From positions 1 to 5,296 of the forward strand of contig JBFLVN010000254.1 in NCBI GenBank assembly GCA_040758475.1: a stretch of DNA of 5,296 nucleotides. The letters run 5' to 3'. The notes beneath the pieces were generated by a model. The model was given only the letters and a program-made list of their open reading frames with translations. It did no database searches and had not been told where the DNA came from. Shown here one piece after another: positions 1 through 5,296 of this stretch. This stretch comes from JBFLVN01 sp040758475. GTDB lineage: Bacteria > JAGRBM01. The position numbers were made by a program, and so were the translations under genes. Each line of letters starts with the position of its first letter. Positions within the stretch are counted from its first letter, which is position 1.

Positions 1-2100
1 GTCTTCGGGCTTGATATAGAGCGCTTCCTTGCGCGAGAGGCGGATTCGGCCCTGGGCCTGGTCGATCTCGATGCACTTGACGACCATTTCCTCACCTTCG
101 GCGCACACGTCGGTCACGTTCGGCACGCGCCGGAAGTCGAGCTGGGAGACGTGGACGAGTCCCTCGACGCCGGGGAGGATTTCGATAAAGGCGCCGAAAT
201 CCATGATCCGGGTGACACGCCCTTTGTAGACCATTCCCACTTCGGCGTCCCGGGTGAGGTCCTGGATGATCTTGATCGCTTCGGCAGCCGCTTCCGGATC
301 GGCCGAGGCGATGTGGACCCGGCCGTCGTCTTCGATGTTGATGGAACAACCCGTCTTGGCGATGATTTCCTTGATGACTTTCCCGCCCGGGCCGATGACG
401 TCGCGGATGCGGTCGGTGGGGACCTGGATGGTCGTGATGCGCGGCGCGTAAGGCGAGATGTCGGGCCGGGCCGCCGGGAGCGCCTCCCGCATCTTGCCGA
501 GCACGTGGAGCCGGGCGTCCTTGGCCTGGTCCATGGCCTGCTTCATGAGGGCGGAGGTGATTCCCTCCACCTTGATGTCCATCTGGAGGGCCGTGATGCC
601 TTCTTCGGTACCGGCCACCTTGAAGTCCATGTCGCCCAGGTGGTCTTCATCGCCCAGGATGTCGGTCAGGATCGCGTTCTTGTTGCCTTCCAAAATGAGG
701 CCCATCGCCACGCCGGCGACGGGGGCCTTGATCGGCACGCCGCCGTCCATGAGGGCGAGCGAGCCCCCGCAGACCGTGGCCATGGAGGAGGAGCCGTTCG
801 ATTCGGTGATGTCCGAGACGACCCGGATCGTGTAGGCGAATTCCTCCATGCTCGGAAGCACGGCCTTGATGGCCCGTTCGGCGAGCGCGCCGTGGCCGAT
901 TTCCCGGCGCCCGGGGGCGAGGCGGTTGCTCGTCTCACCCACCGAATAGGGCGGGAAGTTGTAGTGGAGCATGAATTTCTTGAAGGCGATGCCATCGATG
1001 TGATCGAGCTTCTGCTCGTCTTCGGTCGTTCCGAGGGTGGCGACGACGATCGCCTGGGTCTCGCCGCGGGTGAAGAGCACGGAGCCGTGCGTGCGCGGGA
1101 GGAATGCGGGCGTGATCGAGATGGGCCGCACCGTGCGCAGGTCCCGGCCGTCCACGCGCTTCCCTTGATCCAGAATCATGCCGCGCATGTGAGCGCTCTT
1201 GAGGTTTTCGAAAAGCTCGCCCAAGGCGCCCGCTTTCTCGTCGCGTCCCTCTTCGGGAAGGACGGCGAGGGCGTCGTCGAAGGCCTTGCTCAGGCGCGCG
1301 TAACGGGCCTGCTTTTCCGTAATGGCATAACCTTCCGCGATGCCCGCCTTGGCGGCCTTCGTGAAGGCCTCCTTTTCAGAAGCGCTGACGGCTTCGGGGG
1401 GCGTGGGAACTTCGCGCTTTTTCGGGGCGATCTTGCGCCGGAGTTCTTCCTGGAGGTCGAGGATCGGCTGAATGGCCTTGTGGGCGTACTCGAGGGCTTC
1501 GAGCATCATCGCTTCGGAGAGCTGCTTGGCGCCCGCTTCCACCATGACGATGGCGTTGCGGGAGGCGGCCAGGACGAGATCCAAATCCGAAGCGTCGAGC
1601 TCCTCGGGGGCAGGGTTCACGATGAACTTGCCGTCCACGCGCCCCAGGCGGATGCCGGCGATGGGCCCGCGGAAGGGGATGTCCGAAACTTCAAGGGCGG
1701 CCGACGCTCCCGCCATGGCGGCCATGCTGGGCTCATTCACGCCGTCGAAGGAAAGGACCGTGGCCATGATCTGGGTCTCGAAGTGCCAGTGGTCGGGGAA
1801 GAGCGGGCGGATGGGGCGGTCGATCAAACGGCTCGTGAGCGTTTCCCGGTCGGAGGGACGCGCCTCGCGGCGGAAGAAGCTGCCGGGAATCTTGCCCGCG
1901 GCGTAGAACTTCTCCTGGTAATTCACGGTGAGGGGGAGGAAATCGGCCCCTTCCCGGGGATTGGGAAGGGCGACGGCGGTCACGAGGACCATCGTGTCGC
2001 CGTAACGGACGACGACGGAGCCCGAGGCCTGCTTGGCGACTTCGCCGGATTCGATGGAAAAGGGGCGTCCTCCGAAATCGGTACTGACGGTGTGTTTCAT
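1..2100 (-). CDS. pnp: Polyribonucleotide nucleotidyltransferase (PNPase), C-terminus cut by window edge
   Basis: PNPase is a phosphorolytic 3'-5' exoribonuclease that releases nucleoside diphosphates; it acts as a cytoplasmic trimer, often in the RNA degradosome. The frame is open for exactly 700 codons from ATG at 2100 to base 1, with no stop inside the window. E. coli PNPase has 711 residues, so only a short tail should be missing. Domains in order: first RNase PH core (about 1-140, with FFRREARP at 75-82, where the usual Gly is Ala), helical linker (about 240-315), catalytic RNase PH core (about 320-550), KH (GPGG loop at 570-573) and S1 (from about 621). The phosphate-binding Ser triplet (437-439) and the catalytic Asp486, Asp492 and Lys494 (in GDEDHLGDMDFKVAG) fall at the same numbers as in E. 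coli, so the enzyme should be active. The ATG matches the family N-terminus (FGGRPFSIESGEVAKQASG), but the AG-rich stretch upstream is only a weak ribosome-binding site. It lies 236 nt downstream of rpsO, the usual neighbour. Confidence 0.98.
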   Translation of the reverse strand, partial: MKHTVSTDFGGRPFSIESGEVAKQASGSVVVRYGDTMVLVTAVALPNPREGADFLPLTVNYQEKFYAAGKIPGSFFRREARPSDRETLTSRLIDRPIRPLFPDHWHFETQIMATVLSFDGVNEPSMAAMAGASAALEVSDIPFRGPIAGIRLGRVDGKFIVNPAPEELDASDLDLVLAASRNAIVMVEAGAKQLSEAMMLEALEYAHKAIQPILDLQEELRRKIAPKKREVPTPPEAVSASEKEAFTKAAKAGIAEGYAITEKQARYARLSKAFDDALAVLPEEGRDEKAGALGELFENLKSAHMRGMILDQGKRVDGRDLRTVRPISITPAFLPRTHGSVLFTRGETQAIVVATLGTTEDEQKLDHIDGIAFKKFMLHYNFPPYSVGETSNRLAPGRREIGHGALAERAIKAVLPSMEEFAYTIRVVSDITESNGSSSMATVCGGSLALMDGGVPIKAPVAGVAMGLILEGNKNAILTDILGDEDHLGDMDFKVAGTEEGITALQMDIKVEGITSALMKQAMDQAKDARLHVLGKMREALPAARPDISPYAPRITTIQVPTDRIRDVIGPGGKVIKEIIAKTGCSINIEDDGRVHIASADPEAAAEAIKIIQDLTRDAEVGMVYKGRVTRIMDFGAFIEILPGVEGLVHVSQLDFRRVPNVTDVCAEGEEMVVKCIEIDQAQGRIRLSRKEALYIKPED

Positions 2101-2194
2101 GGGTTCAATTCTTCTTTCTTGATCTGACGTTTCGTCGAAATCTTGGGAGGGGAAGTGAAAAGGGAAGCGCGCGCTAACCCGGGCGTTTCATCGC

Positions 2195-2233
2195 GCAAGA
2201 GCGCGAGGACCGGCGAGCGGCCTCGGCTCTTGC
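2195..2233 (-). promoter_or_regulatory. Strong hairpin in the pnp 5' leader
   Basis: Read on the minus strand, GCAAGAGC + CGAGG + CCG pairs with CGG + CCTCG + GCTCTTGC around a CTCGC loop. It has 16 base pairs, interrupted only by a single unpaired T and a single bulged C on the 3' side. There is no U tract after it, so it is not a simple terminator. It lies about 95 nt before the pnp start codon. In E. coli a long leader stem-loop cut by RNase III is the target of PNPase autoregulation; a similar role here is inference from position and strength only. The GC-rich composition makes chance hairpins more likely, but a stem of this length is notable. Confidence 0.55.
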
Positions 2234-2300
2234 TTCGAAGAAAGCGGGATGAGCGTGTGCATGGCGGCTGGCGCCCGGCGTCCCGCGCCCCTGTGCGCGG

Positions 2301-2327
2301 AAAAACGCCGTTCCCCAGAACGAAGCG
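2301..2327 (-). terminator. Terminator-like hairpin with U tract after rpsO
   Basis: About 10 nt after the rpsO stop codon the minus strand has CGTTC, loop TGGG, GAACG. The stem extends outward through a G-T wobble, one mismatch and further pairs, and is followed by GCG and TTTTT. This is the form of a modest intrinsic terminator. E. coli also has a partial terminator between rpsO and pnp, which lets S15 be made in excess of PNPase. Since I see no convincing promoter in the rest of the gap, partial readthrough into pnp is a reasonable inference. Confidence 0.6.
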
Positions 2328-2336
2328 ACCTAAGCC

Positions 2337-2606
2337 CTACTTGCGCAGGCCCAGGTCGTCGACGATCTTGCGGTAACGATCAAAGTCGGTTTGCTTCAAG
2401 TATTCGAGTTGCCGCCGCCGCTGGCCGACGAGCTTGAGAAGACCGCGCCGGCTGTGGTGGTCCTTGACGTGCGTCTTGAAGTGGTCGGTGAGGCCGTTGA
2501 TCCGCTCCGTGAGGAGGGCAACCTGCACCTCGGGTGAGCCCGTATCCTTTTCATGGGACCGGTGGCGCCCGACGAGTTCCTGCTTGCGTTCCTTGGTGAC
2601 AGCCAC
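2337..2606 (-). CDS. rpsO: 30S ribosomal protein S15
   Basis: S15 is a primary binder of 16S rRNA; it holds the three-way junction of the central domain during 30S assembly and forms a bridge to the 50S subunit. The product is 89 residues, exactly the usual length, and all helical family landmarks are present: DTGSPEVQVALLTERI at 21-36, KDHHSRRGLL at 48-57 and a basic C-terminus ending LGLRK. The rRNA-contact residues correspond to His42, Asp49 and Ser52. The start is GTG at 2606, chosen because it gives the canonical N-terminus (AVTKERKQEL) and has GGAGG 11 nt upstream (2618-2622). An in-frame ATG at 2624 would place that Shine-Dalgarno inside the gene and add six residues not seen in the family. 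Its ribosome-binding site can pair in a hairpin (2618-2645), which fits the known translational autoregulation of rpsO by S15 in several bacteria. Confidence 0.97.
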   Translation of the reverse strand: MAVTKERKQELVGRHRSHEKDTGSPEVQVALLTERINGLTDHFKTHVKDHHSRRGLLKLVGQRRRQLEYLKQTDFDRYRKIVDDLGLRK

Positions 2607-2617
2607 GAGTTTGAAAA

Positions 2618-2645
2618 CCTCCATTCCGCAAGGCTTTGCGGGAGG
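2618..2645 (-). promoter_or_regulatory. Hairpin sequestering the rpsO Shine-Dalgarno
   Basis: On the minus strand CCTC + CCGCAA, loop AGCC, then TTGCGG + (AATG bulge) + GAGG form a stem. The perfect six-pair CCGCAA/TTGCGG is capped by a four-base loop, and four or five more pairs (CCTCC with GGAGG) cover the rpsO Shine-Dalgarno itself. Such a structure would lower initiation unless opened or rearranged. S15 repressing its own mRNA through differing leader folds is established in E. coli, Thermus and Geobacillus; that this is the S15 site here is inference. Confidence 0.55.
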
Positions 2646-2661
2646 GGCCGCTCGCGTCTCC

Positions 2662-2710
2662 GTCACCCTGAGGGAAAGGAAGAGCAAGTCTTCGTTTCGC
2701 TCAGAATGAC
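2662..2710. repeat. REP/MITE-like 49-bp inverted repeat between truB and rpsO
   Basis: Two 22-bp arms (2662-2683 and 2689-2710) are inverted copies matching at 18 of 22 positions, around a GCAAG spacer. The arms begin with GTCACCCTGAG and, read from the other end, GTCATTCTGAGCGAAACGAAGA. Sequences of the GTCATTCTGAGCGAAGCGAAGA type are, from my general knowledge, a widely dispersed intergenic repeat in many environmental bacterial genomes. No transposase gene is present, so it would be a non-autonomous or REP-like unit. It lies in the transcribed gap 56 nt before the rpsO start. It could instead be a fixed part of the rpsO leader. Confidence 0.6.
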
Positions 2711-2761
2711 CCTGGAGACCTGATCGAGGGGCTTTGCCCGGTATCCTCGCTGTCCGTGGGC

Positions 2762-2806
2762 CCGGTTTATCCGGTCCCTATGGGGGGGCGACCCTAACAC
2801 GGGACC
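2762..2806 (-). promoter_or_regulatory. Possible structured part of the truB-rpsO gap (rpsO leader)
   Basis: Two pairings share bases. CCGG/CCGG (2762-2765 with 2771-2774) closes a five-base A/T loop. GGTCCC/GGGACC (2773-2778 with 2801-2806) closes a 22-base loop. Because 2773-2774 belong to both, only one can form fully. This could reflect a switching leader, but both stems are short and GC-rich, so chance is a real alternative. I found no convincing -35/-10 pair in 2711-2817, so the origin of rpsO transcripts is not settled by the sequence. Confidence 0.2.
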
Positions 2807-2817
2807 CCCGGGAAGGC

Positions 2818-2840
2818 AAAAACGGCCTTTGGCCCCTTTT
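2818..2840 (-). terminator. Weak intrinsic terminator candidate overlapping the truB stop
   Basis: The minus strand reads AAAAGGGGCC, loop AAA, GGCCGTTTTT. GGCC pairs with GGCC, followed outward by one G-G mismatch, a G-T wobble and four A-T pairs; the descending arm ends in a five-T tract. The A run belongs to the truB TAA stop. The stem is short and has a mismatch, so termination is likely partial at best. Confidence 0.4.
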
Positions 2841-3837
2841 ATGCGGACCATGCCCGGAGGGGCTTAAGGAGCCAGGGGACTTGGGGGCCTTCCTCACTGG
2901 GCGTGCATTCGGCGACCACGAATCCCCGCCCCGTGCGGTCGGTAAGCCGCACGAGGGAGCCTCGCGGGAGGGTGACCGGAGCGGGGGCGGCTTTTTCGAC
3001 CGCGTCGGCCGTCCGGATTTTCCCCTGGGAGAGTTCGAGGAAGTCGGCCCGCGAGACGGCGAATTCGGGAATCGCGTCCATGACTTCTTCCCACTTGCGG
3101 AGGACTTCGCTCTCCCGGGATTCCTTCACGATCTCGCGCAGCTCGTCGAGGGAGTAGGCGTCGTCGATCGAGAAGGGGCCCACGCGCGTGCGGACGAGGG
3201 AATCGAGGAGCGCGCCCGTTCCAAGGTCCTTGCCGAGGTCTTGAGCCAGGGAGCGGACGTACGTCCCCTTGTGGGCCCGGATGTAGACTTCGAGGAGGGG
3301 CGGCTCGTAGGAGAGGATTTCGTAGCGTTCGATCGTAATGAAACGCGCTTTCTTCTCCATGTCGTAGCTTTCGCCCTTGCGGGCGAGCTTGTAGAGGGGC
3401 TTGCCTTCCACTTTGATCGCGGAGAAAAGCGGCGGCGTCTGGGAGATGGTCCCGATGTATTTCTGGATGGCCCGGTCGATTTCTTCCCGCGCCGGGAACT
3501 TCGTGATGCCGTGGTCCTGCACCTTTCCCGTACGGTCGTAAGTGTCGGACGAAACACCCAGGCGCATGACCGTTTTGTATTCTTTCACAAGGCCGCTCAC
3601 GAGCCCGGCGATCTTGGTGGCGCGGTTCAAACAGATGGGAAGAACGCCCGTGGCGAAGGGGTCGAGCGTTCCCGTGTGGCCCGCCTTGGCGGCGCTGAAG
3701 ATGTTCTTGACGGCCTTGACGGCGGCAAAGGAAGTGATGTCGGCCGGCTTGTCCACGATAACGATGCCGTGGATGTCCTCGCGCCATTTGCGCTTGGGCG
3801 GCCTGGCGCTCTGGGTGGTTTGGGTTTCAGGCGTCAC
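2839..3837 (-). CDS. truB: tRNA pseudouridine(55) synthase TruB
   Basis: TruB converts U55 in the T-loop of almost all tRNAs to pseudouridine and also helps tRNA fold. The product is 332 residues (E. coli 314). After a short basic, probably disordered N-terminus (1-20), the catalytic domain opens with HGIVIVDKPADITSF (23-37). The catalytic Asp is Asp59 in GHTGTLDPFATGVLP (53-67). Other family marks are the active-site Tyr88 in EYKTVMRLG, QTPPLFSAIKVEGKPLY (133-149) and HKGTYVRSLAQDLG (189-202) with Arg195. A PUA-like C-terminal domain fills about 255-332. The start is GTG at 3837: it has AAGGA eight bases upstream and follows the nrnA stop by 11 nt. A longer frame reaching 4011 inside nrnA gives an Arg-rich extension unlike any TruB and was not used. 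The downstream neighbour is rpsO, without the ribF often found between them. Confidence 0.97.
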   Translation of the reverse strand: MTPETQTTQSARPPKRKWREDIHGIVIVDKPADITSFAAVKAVKNIFSAAKAGHTGTLDPFATGVLPICLNRATKIAGLVSGLVKEYKTVMRLGVSSDTYDRTGKVQDHGITKFPAREEIDRAIQKYIGTISQTPPLFSAIKVEGKPLYKLARKGESYDMEKKARFITIERYEILSYEPPLLEVYIRAHKGTYVRSLAQDLGKDLGTGALLDSLVRTRVGPFSIDDAYSLDELREIVKESRESEVLRKWEEVMDAIPEFAVSRADFLELSQGKIRTADAVEKAAPAPVTLPRGSLVRLTDRTGRGFVVAECTPSEEGPQVPWLLKPLRAWSA

Positions 3838-3845
3838 GTTGAGTT

Positions 3846-3850
3846 TCCTT
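3846..3850 (-). promoter_or_regulatory. truB ribosome-binding site
   Basis: AAGGA, eight bases before the GTG at 3837, uses the last bases of the nrnA TAA stop codon. It decides the GTG start of truB and suggests that ribosomes finishing nrnA help initiate truB. Confidence 0.7.
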
Positions 3851-4826
3851 AGGAGAGGCCTTTTTCGAGGGCTTCGATCACGAGACGCGTCACGGCCTCG
3901 CGGGTTCCTTCGACCGAAAGACCGGCGGCGAACTTGTGGCCCCCGCCGCCGAAGGAATTGGCGATGGTCCCCACGTCCAGGTAGCGCTTGCTCCGAAGGC
4001 TCACGCGCCATTTGCCGGCTTCGGTTTCCTTGAAGATCACGGCCACTTCGACCGAACCAATGGAACGGGGGAAATTGACGAATTCATCGAGAAGGTCGTA
4101 GCGGTTCCCGTGGGCCTGCATCACGTCCTGGGGCGCCCAAATGGCGGCCCACTTCCCCTTGGAGTCCACTTCAAGGCTGGCCAGGACTTTTCCAAGAAGC
4201 TGCACCCGCGCCGCCGGATAGGACATGTCGAGGGCTTCGGTCACCTGGAAGGGTTTGATCCCGAAGCTCATCAGGTGGGTCGCGATCTCCATGGTCTTGT
4301 GGGTCGTGTTCGAGTACCGGAACGACCCCGTATCCGTGACGATGGCCGTAAAGAGACACAGGGCCACGTCCTTGTTTAGAGGCATCTTGGCCGCTTTGAG
4401 GACGTCGTAGACGACTTCCCCCGTGCTGCTGGCCTTCAGGTCGATGTAGTTCAGATCGCCAAAGAGCTGGTTGTCTTTGTGGTGGTCCAGGTTGAGGATG
4501 GCCTTCACGCGCCCGCTCTTGCGGAGGGCCGAGAGATCCCAGGCGAGCCGCGAGAGGCCGCCCGAGTCGGTCGTGATGGCGAGGTCGAACGTCCCATTGG
4601 AAGGCGGCGTCTTTTTCACTTTCTTGGCGCCGGGAAGATAAAGAAGATTTCCGGCGACGTCGGTCGCGTTCACCGTGACGGCCTTTTTCCCGGCTTTCCG
4701 GAGGGCATTTTCGAGCCCCAGGCACGAGCCCAAAGCGTCGCCGTCGGGCCGCTCGTGGCAGGAGAGCAGGACACTCTTCGCCTTGCGGAGCGCCTGGGCG
4801 GCGGATTGGATGGGATCGGATTTCAT
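3849..4826 (-). CDS. nrnA: DHH-family nanoRNase / pAp phosphatase (NrnA type)
   Basis: NrnA-type enzymes degrade RNA oligomers of about two to five nucleotides to mononucleotides and dephosphorylate 3'-phosphoadenosine 5'-phosphate, replacing Orn and CysQ where these are missing. The product is 325 residues, normal for the family. The DHH domain (about 1-185) shows the Mn-binding motifs in order: HERPDGDALGS (His24, Asp28, Asp30), TTDSGG (Asp87), the signature LDHH (Asp114-His115-His116) and VTDTGSFRYSNT (Asp165). The DHHA1 substrate domain (about 220-320) ends in GGGGHKFAAG (293-302). All key residues are present. The ATG at 4826 overlaps the rbfA stop as TGATG. A TTG three bases upstream has slightly better spacing from AAGGAGG (7 rather than 10 nt) and would add one residue. 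Position between rbfA and truB is typical. Whether it is a true nanoRNase or mainly a pAp phosphatase cannot be read from sequence. Confidence 0.94.
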   Translation of the reverse strand: MKSDPIQSAAQALRKAKSVLLSCHERPDGDALGSCLGLENALRKAGKKAVTVNATDVAGNLLYLPGAKKVKKTPPSNGTFDLAITTDSGGLSRLAWDLSALRKSGRVKAILNLDHHKDNQLFGDLNYIDLKASSTGEVVYDVLKAAKMPLNKDVALCLFTAIVTDTGSFRYSNTTHKTMEIATHLMSFGIKPFQVTEALDMSYPAARVQLLGKVLASLEVDSKGKWAAIWAPQDVMQAHGNRYDLLDEFVNFPRSIGSVEVAVIFKETEAGKWRVSLRSKRYLDVGTIANSFGGGGHKFAAGLSVEGTREAVTRLVIEALEKGLS

Positions 4827-5188
4827 CAACCCCGCCCCTCCTTTTTCGCGATCCGGGTGAGGAGTTCGTCCATCTTGGCGCCGCGGTCGATGCTCTCATC
4901 GTAGTGGAACGTGAGTTCCGGCACCTGCCTCATGTCCATCCGCCCCTTGAGTTCCCGCCGCAGGAACGGCGCCGAGCGTTCGAGGGCCTTCTGCACTTCT
5001 TCCGGGGCGCTTCCGCCCAGGCCGGCGGAGAAATAAACCCGGGCGTGCCGCAGGTCTTCCGAGGGGACGACCTCCGTCACCGTGGCGTCCCGGCAGAGGG
5101 GGTCCTTTGCCTCCCGCTGGAGGATCTGGGCGATCTCTTGCCGGAGGAGTTCGCCCACCCGGTCGCTTCGTTTGTAGCCCTTCTTCAT
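4826..5188 (-). CDS. rbfA: Ribosome-binding factor A
   Basis: RbfA is a small KH-like protein that binds the free 30S subunit near the 5' end of 16S rRNA, supporting late maturation and cold adaptation. The 120-residue product has the expected family length and marks: RSDRVGELLRQEIAQIL at the N-terminus (8-24), KDP at 28-30, VTEVVPSEDLRHARVYFS (37-54), FLRRELKGRM (75-84) and VPELTFHYDESIDRGAKMD (89-107). The start is ATG at 5188, which overlaps the stop of the upstream gene as ATGA. No good Shine-Dalgarno lies before it (the bases there are pyrimidine-rich TCCTCC), so translation probably depends on reinitiation from the upstream gene. A GTG at 5209 in the same frame would add seven residues lying inside the upstream coding region and is not favoured. 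It overlaps nrnA by one base at its stop. Confidence 0.96.
   Translation of the reverse strand: MKKGYKRSDRVGELLRQEIAQILQREAKDPLCRDATVTEVVPSEDLRHARVYFSAGLGGSAPEEVQKALERSAPFLRRELKGRMDMRQVPELTFHYDESIDRGAKMDELLTRIAKKEGRG
4837..4843 (-). promoter_or_regulatory. nrnA ribosome-binding site inside the rbfA 3' end
   Basis: AAGGAGG, a full Shine-Dalgarno, is encoded within the last codons of rbfA, 10 bases before the nrnA ATG (4826) and 7 before an in-frame TTG (4829). It shows that nrnA has its own initiation signal besides coupling to the rbfA stop. Confidence 0.75.
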
Positions 5189-5296
5189 GGATAGAGGAGG
5201 ATTTCCCACTCCTGATCGGTCACTTCCGCGAGGCCCAGGGATTCGACGTACCCCGCGATCTTGTCCAGGCAGCCGTTCAAGAATGATTTCTCGTTT
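5185..5296 (-). CDS. DUF503 (YlxP-like) family protein, 3' end only
   Basis: Only the last 36 codons and the TGA stop (5185-5187) are in the window. The peptide begins NEKSFLNGCLDKIAGYVES and ends TDQEWEILLYP. The pattern of an N-terminal polar turn, an amphipathic helix and a final acidic strand resembles the C-terminus of DUF503/YlxP proteins, which are about 90-100 residues long. That family typically sits between infB and rbfA, which fits the position. Its biochemical role is poorly known; B. subtilis YlxP has been linked to 30S subunit assembly. The stop overlaps the rbfA start as ATGA. Identification leans on both position and weak similarity, because most of the protein is outside the window. 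Confidence 0.72.
   Translation of the reverse strand, partial: NEKSFLNGCLDKIAGYVESLGLAEVTDQEWEILLYP

Noticed and set aside
151..2127. 658-codon open frame on the plus strand, antisense to pnp
   Set aside because: It mirrors the pnp codons in a GC-rich gene with biased third positions. Its product is low-complexity, rich in Gly, Asp, Arg and His, with no recognisable domain, while the opposite strand encodes a complete PNPase.
2166..2175. Perfect 10-bp palindrome AGCGCGCGCT before pnp
   Set aside because: Alternating GC runs arise easily in such GC-rich DNA, and there is no second copy to suggest an operator.
2176..2193. ATG-started five-codon minus-strand mini-frame (MKRPG) in the pnp leader
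   Set aside because: Short frames of this size are expected by chance, and no ribosome-binding site or attenuator arrangement supports it.
2143..2376. 77-codon plus-strand frame across the rpsO-pnp gap
   Set aside because: It covers the terminator and leader hairpin and the end of rpsO. It is Arg/Pro-rich, with no recognisable similarity and no clear ribosome-binding site.
2607..2687. Upstream in-frame starts of rpsO giving 95 or 116 residues
   Set aside because: The family length and N-terminus fit the GTG at 2606. The added codons would run over the Shine-Dalgarno, the hairpin and the inverted repeat.
2728..2740. GGGC-TTT-GCCC small hairpin in the truB-rpsO gap as a terminator
   Set aside because: Only four pairs and no T tract follow it on either strand.
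2734..3852. 372-codon open frame on the plus strand, antisense to truB
   Set aside because: Same effect of codon bias; the composition is Gly/Asp/Arg/Val-rich without family motifs, and the minus strand encodes an intact TruB.
3838..4011. Upstream in-frame extension of truB giving 390 residues
   Set aside because: The extra 58 residues are Arg-rich, lie wholly opposite or inside nrnA in another frame, and resemble no TruB. A good Shine-Dalgarno precedes the GTG at 3837.

Overview
The window is a tightly packed block of housekeeping genes for RNA and ribosome biology, all read from the minus strand. In transcription order (right to left) it holds the 3' end of a DUF503/YlxP-family gene, rbfA (30S maturation factor), a DHH-family nanoRNase/pAp phosphatase gene (nrnA type), truB (tRNA Psi55 synthase), rpsO (ribosomal protein S15) and pnp (polynucleotide phosphorylase). 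pnp runs off the left edge after 700 codons. The DNA is GC-rich, with strong G/C preference at third codon positions. The order DUF503-rbfA-nrnA-truB-rpsO-pnp is the classic distal part of the bacterial nusA-infB operon. An nrnA-type gene in this position is common in Firmicutes, Deltaproteobacteria, Acidobacteria and many candidate phyla. I cannot assign the genus or phylum from this window; a GC-rich, free-living bacterium outside the Gammaproteobacteria is my inference.

Layout: 5296-3849 is a translationally coupled run. DUF503 and rbfA overlap at ATGA, and rbfA and nrnA overlap at TGATG. The truB Shine-Dalgarno touches the nrnA stop codon, 11 nt before a GTG start. Two non-coding gaps follow. 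The 232-nt gap between truB and rpsO holds a possible weak intrinsic terminator overlapping the truB stop, a 49-bp dispersed-type inverted repeat, and a hairpin that pairs the rpsO Shine-Dalgarno. The 236-nt gap between rpsO and pnp holds a terminator-like hairpin with a U tract just after rpsO, and a strong 39-nt hairpin in the pnp leader. No other genes, RNA genes or mobile-element genes were seen in the gaps.

Together the genes mature the 30S subunit (RbfA, S15), modify tRNA (TruB), and degrade RNA from the 3' end down to short oligomers (PNPase) and then to mononucleotides (NrnA). I saw no novel multigene system here. The points worth checking are in the two leaders: probable S15 autoregulation, a possible PNPase leader control hairpin, and the inserted repeat.
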